DNA from: Trochalopteron elliotii
Lineage: Eukaryota; Chordata; Aves; Passeriformes; Leiothrichidae
Reading direction: 5' to 3'
Assembly (NCBI GenBank): GCA_024734555.1
Contig: JANPWX010000545.1
Location: 79,429 to 143,428, forward strand
Length of the DNA: 64,000 bases
Shown: positions 40,561 through 50,427 of the stretch, one piece after another
Numbering within the stretch: the stretch's first letter is position 1
Layout of the letters: each line of letters starts with the position of its first letter
The notes under the pieces: model-generated
Database searches by the model: none
What the model was told of the DNA's origin: nothing
The model's input: only the letters and a program-made list of their open reading frames with translations
Position numbers and translations under genes: made by a program

Positions 40561-41195
40561 AACAAAATCGCCCTTTGTTTTGTTGTCACCCGCCTGCGTG
40601 CTGCTCTCATTCCGCGCTCCGGCACGGGAGCCTGCGATCAATGGACTTGGCGGGGGGAGAACCCCAAAAAAATGAATATACCATCACCGCCTCCAAAAAA
40701 AAAAAAACCCCACCCCCGAATTCAACAGAACTCTGGCGTTCAAATATTGAGCGACTTTTTTTTTTCCCCTCTCTCTCTCTATATATATACATATTTTTTT
40801 TTTTAAAGTGATGTTTTTCCCGAGGGCAGACGGCTCGGCAGCCGCTCCATGACAAAGACCTTTTCCCCAGCCCCAACTCCGGGTGGGTGGGAAGCAAAAA
40901 AAAAAAAAAAAAACCTAAAAAAAAAATTTAAAAAAAAAGACAAAATAAAATATAAGAAGACAAAAAACTTCCCGAGCTCCGGCGGAAAGAAAGAAAAAAA
41001 AAATAAAATGGAGAATTATTTTAGAAACAACCACAACAAGGGAGCCCTGGAAGGCGCAATACAAAGCGCGCAGGGCGGCGAGGAGGGGAGGAAGGAGCCC
41101 GAGGAAGGCAGGAAAGGGCAGGCCCCGGGCAGGCCCCCCAGCCCTTCCACAGCGGCGTGCGGATGGGGCTCTGTCGCGACAGGCGCGATACTCAC

Positions 41196-41460
41196 CCCGG
41201 AGAGGAAGGAAACGGGCAGAAGAGGCACCCCACGCCGGCAGGCCGGGAGCGGGGGGAAGCGGCACAGCCTCAGCCTCCTCACGGCCGCGCGGAGGGCGAT
41301 ACTTCCGACTGGGCGACAAAGAAAGAAGGCTCAGAGCGTTCACTGCCGTCCGGCAGAGCTTCGGCGGGCCGGTGCTGCGAGCCACAGGCCGGCGAACAGC
41401 GGCAGCAGCAGCCGAGGAGAAGAAACCGATGGACGCCGCCGGCTCCGCCGCCTTCACACC
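41196..41460 (-). other. PELI1: Candidate PELI1 exon 1 (5' UTR), 5' end lost in gap
   Basis: A consensus donor gtgagtat starts at 41195 on the minus strand, directly after CCGGG at 41200-41196 inside the CpG island. Paired with the acceptor at 6607 it gives an intron of about 34.6 kb. The 5' limit cannot be seen; the end is placed at the gap edge. Confidence 0.5.
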
Positions 41461-41551
41461 NNNNNNNNNNNNNNNNNNNNNNNNNNNNNNNNNNNNNNNN
41501 NNNNNNNNNNNNNNNNNNNNNNNNNNNNNNNNNNNNNNNNNNNNNNNNNNN
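41461..41551. other. Assembly gap (91 Ns)
   Basis: A run of 91 undetermined bases inside the CpG island. Any reading frame across it is meaningless. Confidence 1.
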
Positions 41552-41570
41552 TAGTCCCGTCCCCCGCCCC

Positions 41571-41635
41571 TTGTGCAGGTGTGTCCCTATGTGCAGGTGT
41601 GATACCTGTGTACAGGTGTGTCCCTGTTTGTGCTC
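41571..41635. repeat. GTGCAGGTGTG minisatellite beside the gap
   Basis: Degenerate units tgtgcaggtgtgtccct, tgtgcaggtgtgatacc and tgtacaggtgtgtccctg follow one another. The array may extend into the gap and explain why it failed to assemble. Confidence 0.75.
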
Positions 41636-41667
41636 GTCCATTTACCTGCGCTTCGTGTGCTGGGCAG

Positions 41668-42265
41668 CGCTGAAAGCCCACAGAGTCCCGGGCTGCCTCA
41701 AAAGGAGTGCGGCCAGGAGGTTCCACCCACCCCTATTCCACTCCTGTGAGACCCTACCTGGAATACGGCATAAGGTGCTGGTGTGCCCAACATAAGAAGG
41801 ACATGGAAGTGTTGGAACAATTCCAGAGAAGGGCCATGAAGCTGATAAAAGGGCTGGAATACTTCCCACACAAAGACAGGCTGAGAAATTTGGGGCTGTT
41901 CAGCCCAGAGAAAGGATTGTGTGAAGAGCTCATAGCAACCTTCCAGTACTTGAAAGGGAACCTTCAGAGGAGCCAGAGAAGCTGTAGCAAAAGGACAAAG
42001 AGTAATGGGTACAAACTGAAAGAGAGGAAGTTTAGGCTGGATATTAGGAGGAATTTTTTTAGTCTGAGGGTGGTGAGACAGTGGAACAAGCTGCCCAGGG
42101 GGGTTGTGGATGGCCCAACCCTGGCAGTGCTCAAAGCCAGGTTGGACAAGACCTTGAGCCACCTGGTCTAATGGAAGGTGTCCCTGCCTAGGGCAGGGTG
42201 TTGGAACTAAATGATCTTTAAGGTCCTTTCCAAATCCTTAACATTCCACAATTCTACAATTCCAT
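41668..42265 (+). mobile_element. CR1 LINE, 5'-truncated 3' end
   Basis: The plus strand reads the C-terminal part of the CR1 reverse-transcriptase ORF, as in LEYGIRCWCAQHKKDMEVLE, QRRAMKLIKGLEY, FQYLKGN, FRLDIRRNFF and RQWNKLPRGVVDGP, ending in a stop at 42169-42171. A frameshift near 41750 separates the first 80 bases from the rest. Then comes the typical CR1 3' tail with the t(a/c)ggaaggtgtccctgcc, aactaaatgatctttaaggtc and attctacaattcca end. CR1 is the dominant LINE in birds. The copy cannot move by itself. It reads away from PELI1. Confidence 0.93.
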
Positions 42266-42358
42266 GTGTAAGCATGTGTGTGTATGTATACATACATATG
42301 GATGTATAAAAAAATGTGTGTATGTATATATGCCCATATATGTATGTGTATATATATC
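42262..42358. repeat. TG/TA/CATA compound microsatellite
   Basis: The tract directly follows the CR1 tail: tgtgtaagcatgtgtgtgta, then tatacatacatatgga, and tgtgtgtatgtatatat. Confidence 0.85.
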
Positions 42359-43065
42359 TTTCAACTGAAAGGCCCTCCTAGCCATGTAAAAAAAGACCAT
42401 ATTAATTGATTTTACTCTATGTTTTCCACAGCTAAAGAGAAATCACAGCCTTGATGTGATCTTCAATTTCTTTTTCTTATATATGGTGAGAAACAAATGT
42501 TTAAGGGAAATGGGTGTTTCTACCACCACATCATTCAGAAAATAACATGGTCCTGCCACAGCACACCACACAAATGGAGATGCTTTCATAGTCATCACAC
42601 CATGAGCTGCTGAAGAATTCTCCAGGGTCAGAAATATCAGTGGTGCCAGGCTGTGTAAACTCTATCCATCATTAGCCTGAGTTTCACTGGCCCTGGGGTT
42701 TTTAAGGAGAGATTAAGAGATATAACTCGAAGCTCCCAGATTATAAGAACAAAAGGGGTTTGGGTGATCATCCCTCATGATCTCTGGTGTAACCCTGCGC
42801 ATCCCAAAAATAGCTTCTTCCTCAAAGGCATTATTCTTTTAAAACACCTGAGATAAAAATAGCCCTGATGGTAAATTCACCACACCCCAGCTTTTGGTGG
42901 CTGCTGAAAACAAAGCCTGGTGTTAAAACTGAGCTCTCCTTGGAGTGTTTATTTCCTTTGGATTTGCTGTAACTTTGTTCTCCGTGCTCAGTAGCTCGTT
43001 ATTCCCTGCCATATTTCCAACCCAGGAATTTACAGCCCTCTGATCAGGGTGGGCTTTAGTCTCCT
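42359..43065. other. Intergenic DNA with no recognisable feature
   Basis: About 700 bp of unique sequence between the microsatellite and the first LTR. I see no gene or repeat. Confidence 0.6.
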
Positions 43066-43641
43066 TGTTGGAGCCCTGGAAGCTGAGAATTTTAGACATT
43101 CTGTGCTGATAGGCACTGACCCCCAAGAAAACACTACATTTTACCTGAGGCCGTGGAAAAGGCTCCCAAAATTGAGTGACAGCACTGGGATTGTGGGTGT
43201 GGAGTTTGAATAGAAGTGTGTGATATCACAGCGTGGAAAGCTTAGAGTTTAAGGGTTTAGAATATAGCAATATATATAAAGCAAGATGGAGGATTTAGGG
43301 CAGAGGCTGAGTCCTTCTTTTTCACCTTCTTCTCCATGGCTCTGGGGGGGATTTTGTAATTGGATGGAAAAATCCACATTGTGGGCCACGGGTGGTTGGT
43401 TATCGGGTTAAAAGTCAAAATAATTTAGGTGTCATTTCATAATTGGACAGTTTAGCCTCAAAAGGCCTTGTAAAGAGAGAGATAGGGGACAATTTTAGTT
43501 TGTCACCTAGAAATGCTGTAGAACTCACAGCTTGTGAGACTGTAACATATATAAGAATTAATAAACATCTGAGTCTGAACAAGAAACACTATCTTGAGCA
43601 TTTAATCCCAACCCTGGCAAAAAAGAAGATAAAACTCAACA
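43066..43641 (+). mobile_element. Solo LTR, family A copy 1 (endogenous retrovirus)
   Basis: 576 bp from TGTTGGAG to CAACA, with terminal TGTTG/CAACA inversion, a TATA-like tatatataaagcaag at about 43271 and AATAAA at about 43559. A second copy lies at 49858. The 6-bp flanks tctcct and tctctt differ at one base, consistent with an aged target-site duplication and thus an independent insertion; 6 bp is typical of ERVK-type elements. No retroviral ORF or primer-binding site follows it. Confidence 0.8.
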
Positions 43642-43935
43642 TCTCTTGCTGAGCTCCCAGTGCTGGAATCCTCTCATCCTTGGCTATGGTGCAAGTGAGA
43701 CCCTCATCCCTGAGCAGGAGCAAGTCCCACGTCTCCCTACAGCTGATGGAGGTTCCCACGGGACTCAGGCAGGAGGGAGTAAGGAGCACATGTGCAGGCA
43801 CGTGGCAGGTGACAGCAGTGAAGAGTCATGGGTGGGGAAGCTCCTTGCTCCAACTCTGACGTGGAAAACCTGCTGAGTCCTGTCTGCCAGCAAGTCATGT
43901 CCCAGGCCAGGGAGCAGGTGTTTCCTTTCCAGAGA

Positions 43936-44422
43936 TGGTGGGCAAAAGTTGAGGGAAATGGGATTGGGAAGTGATGCCTTAAGATTGAGCTTTCATGTAT
44001 TTCAGACTCTGTGCTGCCCAGGGGTGCAGCTCTGAGCTCACACTCAGTGTCACTCAGCTCTGCACACAGCAGGGACACAAAACAAATCTTTTTCCTGCTG
44101 CACACCAAGGACAACTTTCAGCCCCAAAAGCACAAACAAGGGTGGGCTGGAGGGAGGAACAAGAAGGATGGGACCTCACAGCCTGCAGCTGGAATTGGAC
44201 AATTAAACCCCAAGATGCAAATGGACCAAAACTTATAAAAATGTAAGCCCTCATGACTGGTTGGGCATTTTTGTGCCCATTCTTAGCCCACCTTGGGTGT
44301 AGCCCTGTTCAGGCCCTGTCCTGCCCAAGGTGTATCCTGGAGGCCTTTCAATAAATACTTGATTTATTCTCCAGCTCTGTCCAGTCTCTGTTTCAGGTCA
44401 GCCTTCCCAAGGCAGCAGAAGA
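43936..44422 (+). mobile_element. Solo LTR, family B copy 1 (endogenous retrovirus)
   Basis: It is similar for about 450 bp to the reverse complement of 58940-59404. It has a TATA-like acttataaaaatg at about 44230 and AATAAA at about 44351, followed by tgatttattctccagctctg. Strong similarity starts at tgatgccttaag (43972); the weakly similar tggtgggca at 43936 may be the true start. The 3' limit near cttcccaagg is also approximate. The open frames over it on both strands are by-products and recur in the second copy. Confidence 0.75.
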
Positions 44423-47400
44423 AGGTAGGGATAGGTGGAAAACTGCTGGAGTCACAGGCAGATATGATGGTGGAATGAGAAGCTGCTGCCTGAGCCCTGA
44501 CGTGCTCAGAGCTCTGCCTGTAATGAGTCACTTGCCACACGTGTGGTGTAACACGACAGTGGTAACAGATCTCATTATTATCCAATTTACATGGGGAAAC
44601 TGGGGTGTGGAGAGGTGAATATTATGCCTGGGGCATACTAAGACCAGATTACAGAAGGCCTCACGCTGCCATCCCATGCTCACTTTACTAAGCTATACAG
44701 GAATTAGGTGCAGCTGGCAGAAGCAGAGCATGCTGAGGAAAGCCTGGGGGGAGAGGATGAGCTTGGCATTGCCAGTACAGAGCCTTGCCCCTAGAATTTA
44801 TGTCCTGCCACAACAAGTCATTTCTCTTGCTGTGTTGAATGGGGTCCCCTTCAGCTGCCAAGAGCTGCTCCAGGTTGCTGTCACACGCTGTGCTCTTCTG
44901 TAGCATCTGATGTGTCTCCCACTTTGTCCCTTGGGAGGCTCTTTCCTGATTTTCCTGGCCATACCACCCTCCTGCAGGAGACAAAATTATGGTGAGAGAT
45001 TTCCAATACCCCAACATCCCAAAATCCCTGCTGCAGCCTCGTCCCAGCTGCCTCAAGGATAAGTCCTGGATGCCAGTGCTGAGCCTGGCCCTGTCCTGGG
45101 AGAGAACCTGCAGCCAGACCAGGGCTTGTGTCCCATTGCTGAGGGACTATCTTTTATTTAACTCTAAGTTAGCACCTTCAGGATGGATTTCTGTTTCATG
45201 AATTGGCCCAATCCCTTCTTATACCCGTGCAAGCATTTATCCTTTGCACAACCCCCTGGCTTAGCACTGCTCTTGGTTCCCTTTCATCTCCATCCTGCCT
45301 CAGGGTTCATTTCTTTCTCAAAGACGTTTCAGAGGAAGCTAAAGAGACAAATCAGCATTACAAAACATTCCTCTTGTAGAAGAAAAAAAAATTCAGAAAG
45401 CTTTTCTCTCCTTACTTAAAAAAAAAAAAAAAAGGAAACAGATGAGTTTGGTGACTCTTTTCAGTATTTCCTTATATTTAACACATGTCCCTTGTTATGG
45501 AAAAAGGGCAGTCATCACTGATGGCTTAAAGTCCTCTGCGACATGCCCAGAGGTCTGGAGAAGCTGGTGCTAAAAACTGGGCTTCAGAACTCAGCTCCTT
45601 GCTGGCAGGAAGCCTGGGGGCTGCTTTTCCCTCTGATCTTGCCATGTACCCTTGTACCATAAGCTTGTACTACTACATGGAGAGACAGCAGGAAACTGAA
45701 ACATAAAATACTCAGTGTTTTGGGGGAGTCAAGCTGGACTGAGGTGGCCCAGCACCATGGATAATTCACTGGAGAAGGAATGGTGGGCAGGTAGAGCATC
45801 ACCTTTGCTGACCCATCTCATTCCACGCCGGCTTTCCCCTCCCAGCACTGAAAACTTGGGGCTGCGACTCAGAGAACTGGAGTTCTGAAACAGAAATAAT
45901 CTTTGATATTTAAACCACTATTTTCTGTTTTCTGACAGCCACACGCTGTGCCAGGGCTCGTGTCGAGCAGGCTGTCTGAGTCAGATGCAAAATAAAGTGA
46001 CACATGGTCCCCTCTAATGTTCCCATCAGAGCACGTATCGTCCTGTGATCTCACTTCAGCAACAAGGAAACAAGGAAACAAGCAAAGGCTCTTGGCCAGC
46101 TTTCTGTGCTGCTCTTAACTGCATATGGCCCCAACAGCAACAGTTCATTCACACCTCACTGCCCCTGTCTATATTATTAAATAAAATGATCCCCAGCCAG
46201 AGTGGCTTGGCTGGGCTCAGGCCATGCTGCTAAACACTGCATCCCCTAAAGCACCATGACCAGCCCAAAACTCTTCAGTGCATCTCCTGGCCACGCCCAG
46301 ATCATTTTCCAAGTTCAGCCTGCCAAGGTACTTCACCAAGCCCTCCCCAAAACTTTGGAGATGCCCCTCATTCCTGAGGGAGAACCTGTGCCTCCAAGGG
46401 GTGTCCTCCTGCCTCTTTAAACCAGCTGCATCCCTAGGGTGACAAAACTGAAGTTGGCATCACCTTTCTCATCCAGCCCTTAGGATTCCAAGGGATTCAA
46501 ACCTACACCCAAGCAAGTTTCATTGGGGACTGATGCTGCTGGGGCTGAGCATGATGACAGGGTGCTGGGCAGCTACTGGGTGCCACAACATGCTACAATT
46601 CCTGCCTGCGTGGGTAATCAGCGTGGCTCAGTGCCACGAGCTGTGATTAAGTCATTAGTCAGTCGCATGAAAAATATCTGAGATTACAAGTCGATGCTGA
46701 ATTCCTCCTTGGAAGGGTTGAGAAAATTAATATTTAGCTCTGGTGGACACAAGGTCAGGGCTTGTCAAACACAAGACACGAGGCTGTCACCCTGAGCACA
46801 GACATCAGTGTGATCATCAAGTGTTGGTCTTTTCCAAATGAGCATGCTGATTCCTTTGGCTTGGCACAAACTCATCCTTGGGTTCATCAGGGGCTAATCA
46901 CCAAGTCATTGTGGAAAAATTGAAGCACCTCGAGCCTGGCAGATGATTCTTTCTTTTCCATGCCCAGAGGTGTGCATTTGCACCTGCACTGGGCTCAGGC
47001 AGAGTAAAGGGGTGGCTGAGCAATCACCCAGAATCAATCAGGCTGATCGTGTACACCGATTAAATTACGTTCCTCCACCAGTTCTTAGAAATGTAATTTG
47101 CCTCAAGTTAATAAGCAAACATCTACCCTCTCAAAGTGTATTTGCAGAGCTGTAAAATCAAGGGGCACTTCATGAAGACAAGAGAGGAGGGAGGGAGGGA
47201 GAGATGGAGCTGTGGTACCAGCACAGTGTTTAGTCAGGATGCTGCTGGAGTGTCACAGGAGACAGCCACCTGGTTGGACATGTGTCAGTCCCCCTGACAC
47301 ACATTAATTAATGAATTAATTACATGGAACAAAAACTGTAGTCCTTTCAGAGGACCTCCCTTTGAATACAACTGCAAAAGAGGAGGTTTAAGCAGAACAT

Positions 47401-47438
47401 GAATCCTCCTGCTGTCCCTTCACTGAGGGCAGGTACTA
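44423..47438. other. Intergenic DNA, no gene seen; possible conserved block at 46600-47160
   Basis: Unique, moderately GC-rich sequence with one A run (45418-45434). The part at 46600-47160 is AT-rich yet complex, with several homeodomain-like ATTA/TAAT cores and tgattaagtcattagtcag at about 46643. I found no coding potential. Confidence 0.55.
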
Positions 47439-47523
47439 CCTCTGCTCCTGAATCCAGCAGACCTGTAACTTTGAATCTGTAACACAATCAAAGTCACAGG
47501 TCTCCTGGGTTCAGGAGCAGAGG
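47439..47523. repeat. Long hairpin: 36-bp inverted repeat with 13-bp loop
   Basis: Arm 47439-47474 starts cctctgctcctgaa; arm 47488-47523 ends ttcaggagcagagg. They pair at 33 of 36 positions around a 13-base loop. Size and shape resemble a pre-miRNA or a very small palindromic transposon remnant. There is no known-miRNA match that I recognise. Confidence 0.85.
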
Positions 47524-49857
47524 CAACAGACAGGATTGCACCCCCTGGGCACTGGGATATATTTCATTGCTTGTCCTTGAATGTGGATCTAGAGGGAAAG
47601 TTTGTTCAGCATTTTCAGTGACTTCTCCACCAGCTGTGGATAGGAGACAGTGCAGTCAGCAAGACCTCCACCAGCAACTCCCAGGTCCATCTCTTGGGTT
47701 GCTCAGGTGGGAGAAGGTGCTTGGCTGCTGCTCAGCATCACAGCTGTCCCCCCATGAACCATGTGCACACACATCCCAGCTTTCCCAGACATCCAGTCTC
47801 AAAATTAAACTCTTTCTCCCCCTTCCCCTCCCCTTCTTTTTCTTTTGTTCTTCTCTAAAACACGATCTCCCAAGCTGTTGTGTGGAAGGACACATGCATT
47901 TTCCCAGGGAGGGGGGACATGGCAGCATCTCCCCCTCACCCAACCCACAGCAGAACCCAAAAAATGGAGGAGGCAGGTGTGACTTGAGCAAGGCACATTC
48001 AAATCTCTCTAATGAGGCAAAATGAAAACACCACGCCTCGCTCGCTGCAGCTGCTGGAGCAGTCTGGAGGGTGAAGTAGTAAGTAAAAACCAGCACATAA
48101 TCAGCATGTGAGTGCTCCCAGCACCCACAGGATGGGTCCAGTTTATAGGTTGGTTGAGGAAACAAAGCAGATTTTGAGTCTTTGAAAACACACAAAACCA
48201 CAGATGTATGTATGTTTTTGCTTGCATTCCAGACAATTTTTTAAATTTTTTTTTTTGCTTTTTTTTTTTGCTTTTTTTTTTTTTTTTCTCCCCCTCTGCA
48301 TGTCACGGAAAAAAATCCTCTGCTTTCTGCCTGAGAACTCATCTGCCAGAAGGCCTGCTTGTTGTAGCTATGATTTAAGCCACATGAGCTGGCTGCGTGG
48401 TAACAGAGTAATACTCTTTCTTGGGCTTTCTCACTCCAACAATATGATTCACACAGTGTTTTCTGGATGGCTTAAGTCTGTCAATCCAAGCAAGAAGTTC
48501 AAGGGAAGGGGGCCACCATGGGCTCTGTCATAACAAGGCTTGTTTAATCATTGCTCCAGGGAGATTTGCAGCCAGGACCTGATTGAAAGTCCCCCTGAGG
48601 ACAGGCTGGCATGGCCACCTTCCACCCTTCATTTTGAGGGTTTTAAGATGTCCCACAGTGGCCTGGCCGTGGCTGGGCTCACCAGGTCTTTTCTGGGCAG
48701 CTCCAGCAGCACCCAAAAGGGAGGCTCAGACACCACTGGTGATGTGGGTAACATTTTTTGGGAAAGAGCTGGAAGGTTCCTACCAACTACAGAAGTGTTG
48801 GGCAATGAGCTCCCAGTGTTGTATTCTGAGCATTTCAAATTGCTCATTTTCTCCATTCAGCTGAGGGGTCCTCTGGGGCAGAGCCATAAGCAGCTCTGGA
48901 TCTTTCTTCTCCAGACCTGTCAGTGTCCATTGTGCTTGCCTCTTCTCTGGGGCCTGTATCTGGATCCTACCAAATGGTTTGGGGTTTCTTTCTGCTTTTA
49001 AGGGCACCCACTGGATTTTGGAGTCAGTATTTGGCCATTCATAGCCATGTTTCATTCCTGGACCAATATGACTGATATCAAATCCCCTTGCTCTCACCTG
49101 AAGGATCAAAACCTTTCCTGGCCATGCTCTTTAATTTACATTTATAGTCACTGAACTTCATTTGGCATGATCTTGTCCTTTCAGCTGGGAAAACTTCCCT
49201 CCTCCAGCCCCTCAGTTTTACTTGGGCTCTCCTGAAGGAAACCAATGGGGTGTTGTAGAGGGAAAATCCCTGTTCTGGAGGTGCCTGCAGGCTCAGGGTA
49301 TGGCAGCCTGCTGCAGCCCAGGATGAATCAGAGCTGTGAAAGCACAGGCTCACTAACAGGAGCCAGCATCCCACCTTCCTAGCAAGTGCTCAGCTCTGCC
49401 TGCCCACCAGCCACGACTCTGGGGGCTCCACTGTGTCCAGCATCATCCTGAGGAAGATGCAGAACCATTCCAACCCACTCCTGGTGGTCTTTGCCAGAAC
49501 CCCCCCACCACAAAATGGCCTCTGGTGGCTTGGTGATGAATGGCCCCTAACACATATTGGCTGTGTCTGTGACAATGAAATAACCCCTTCCAGAGCCTCA
49601 GCACCACTTTTGGAGCAGGCTGGTGAACTCAAGCACTGAGCAGGCACAGATAGGAAGTGGTGTGAGCTGGAGATCACTCAGAGACAGCAGCTTGGGATGG
49701 GGTTACCTCCTGTGGGGCTGCAGTGGGCTTAGACAGCAGTAAGATGTTGCCAGCTGGACTCAGGACTAAGAAGCCACCCACAACACACTTGTTTTATTAA
49801 TATGTGTGGTGGCTTTGGGGCTTGATGATGGCCCAAAACCCACTGGTGTAACCCAGG
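47524..49857. other. Intergenic DNA with poly(T) tract, no gene seen
   Basis: A T-rich tract at about 48236-48290 stands out. Several moderately long open frames on both strands (for example 47656-48201 and 48540-49001) lack splice or homology support. I recognise no transposon here. Confidence 0.55.
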
Positions 49858-50427
49858 TGTTGGAACATTGGTCACTGAGAATTTCAGCCTTTCTGTGCTG
49901 ACAGGCACTGACCCCGAAGCAAACACTGCACTGGACCTGAGCCCGTGGAAAAGGCTCCCAAAATTCAGTGACAGCACTGGGATTGTGGGTGTGGAGTTTG
50001 AGTAGAAGTGTGTGATAGCACAGGGTGCAAAACTTAGAGTTTAATGTTTTAGAATATCGTGATATATATATAAAGCAAGAACGGGGGTTTAGGGCAGAAA
50101 CTGAGTCCTTTTTCACCTTCTTCTTCATGGGTCTGGGTGGTGTTTTGTAATTGGGTAAAAAAAATCCACATTGCAGACCACAGATGGTTGGTTATTGGGT
50201 TAAAAGTAAAACAATTTAGGTATCATTTAATAATTGGACAGCTTGTCCTTAAAAAACCTTGTAGAGAGAGAGACCGAGGCCATTTTTTACTTTGTTACTT
50301 GGAGTATTGTAGAACTCACGGTGAGACTGTAATATAGATAAGAATTAATAAACATCTGAGTCTGAACAAGAAATACTGTCTTGAGCATTTAATCCCAACC
50401 CTGGCAAAAAGAAGACAAAAAGCAACA
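49858..50427 (+). mobile_element. Solo LTR, family A copy 2 (endogenous retrovirus)
   Basis: 570 bp, TGTTGGAA to CAACA, collinear with 43066-43641 in the same orientation with scattered substitutions and small indels. TATA-like gatatatatataaagcaag at about 50060 and AATAAA at about 50347. Flanks cccagg and cccaag differ at one base, again a likely aged 6-bp target-site duplication. Confidence 0.82.

Larger units (their letters stand above)
40970..41575. promoter_or_regulatory. PELI1: CpG island and likely PELI1 promoter
   Basis: CpG density jumps from about 41040 and remains high up to the gap (cgcgcagggcggcg, gtcgcgacaggcgcgata, ccggctccgccgcc). It resumes briefly after it. It is the only strong island in the window and lies upstream of PELI1 with the expected non-coding exon 1. 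I see no TATA box oriented for PELI1. The transcription start is probably in or close to the gap. Confidence 0.75.

Noticed and set aside
40849..41673. Long open frames (up to 274 codons) across the CpG island
   Set aside because: They read through 91 Ns and consist of lysine, arginine, alanine and glycine runs from homopolymers and GC-rich DNA; the island is the PELI1 promoter/5' UTR region.
41707..42171. 154-codon frame as a host gene
   Set aside because: It is the C-terminal end of the CR1 reverse-transcriptase ORF in a 5'-truncated, frameshifted LINE copy.
44054..44254. Similar short proteins encoded at 44054-44254 (minus) and 59058-59288 (plus)
   Set aside because: They share sequence only because both overlay copies of the family-B LTR on its antisense strand; not a gene family.
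43066..50427. A full-length provirus bounded by the two family-A LTRs
   Set aside because: Each LTR has its own flanking 6-bp near-duplication, no primer-binding site follows 43641, no gag/pol/env-like frames lie between them, and another LTR sits in the interval.
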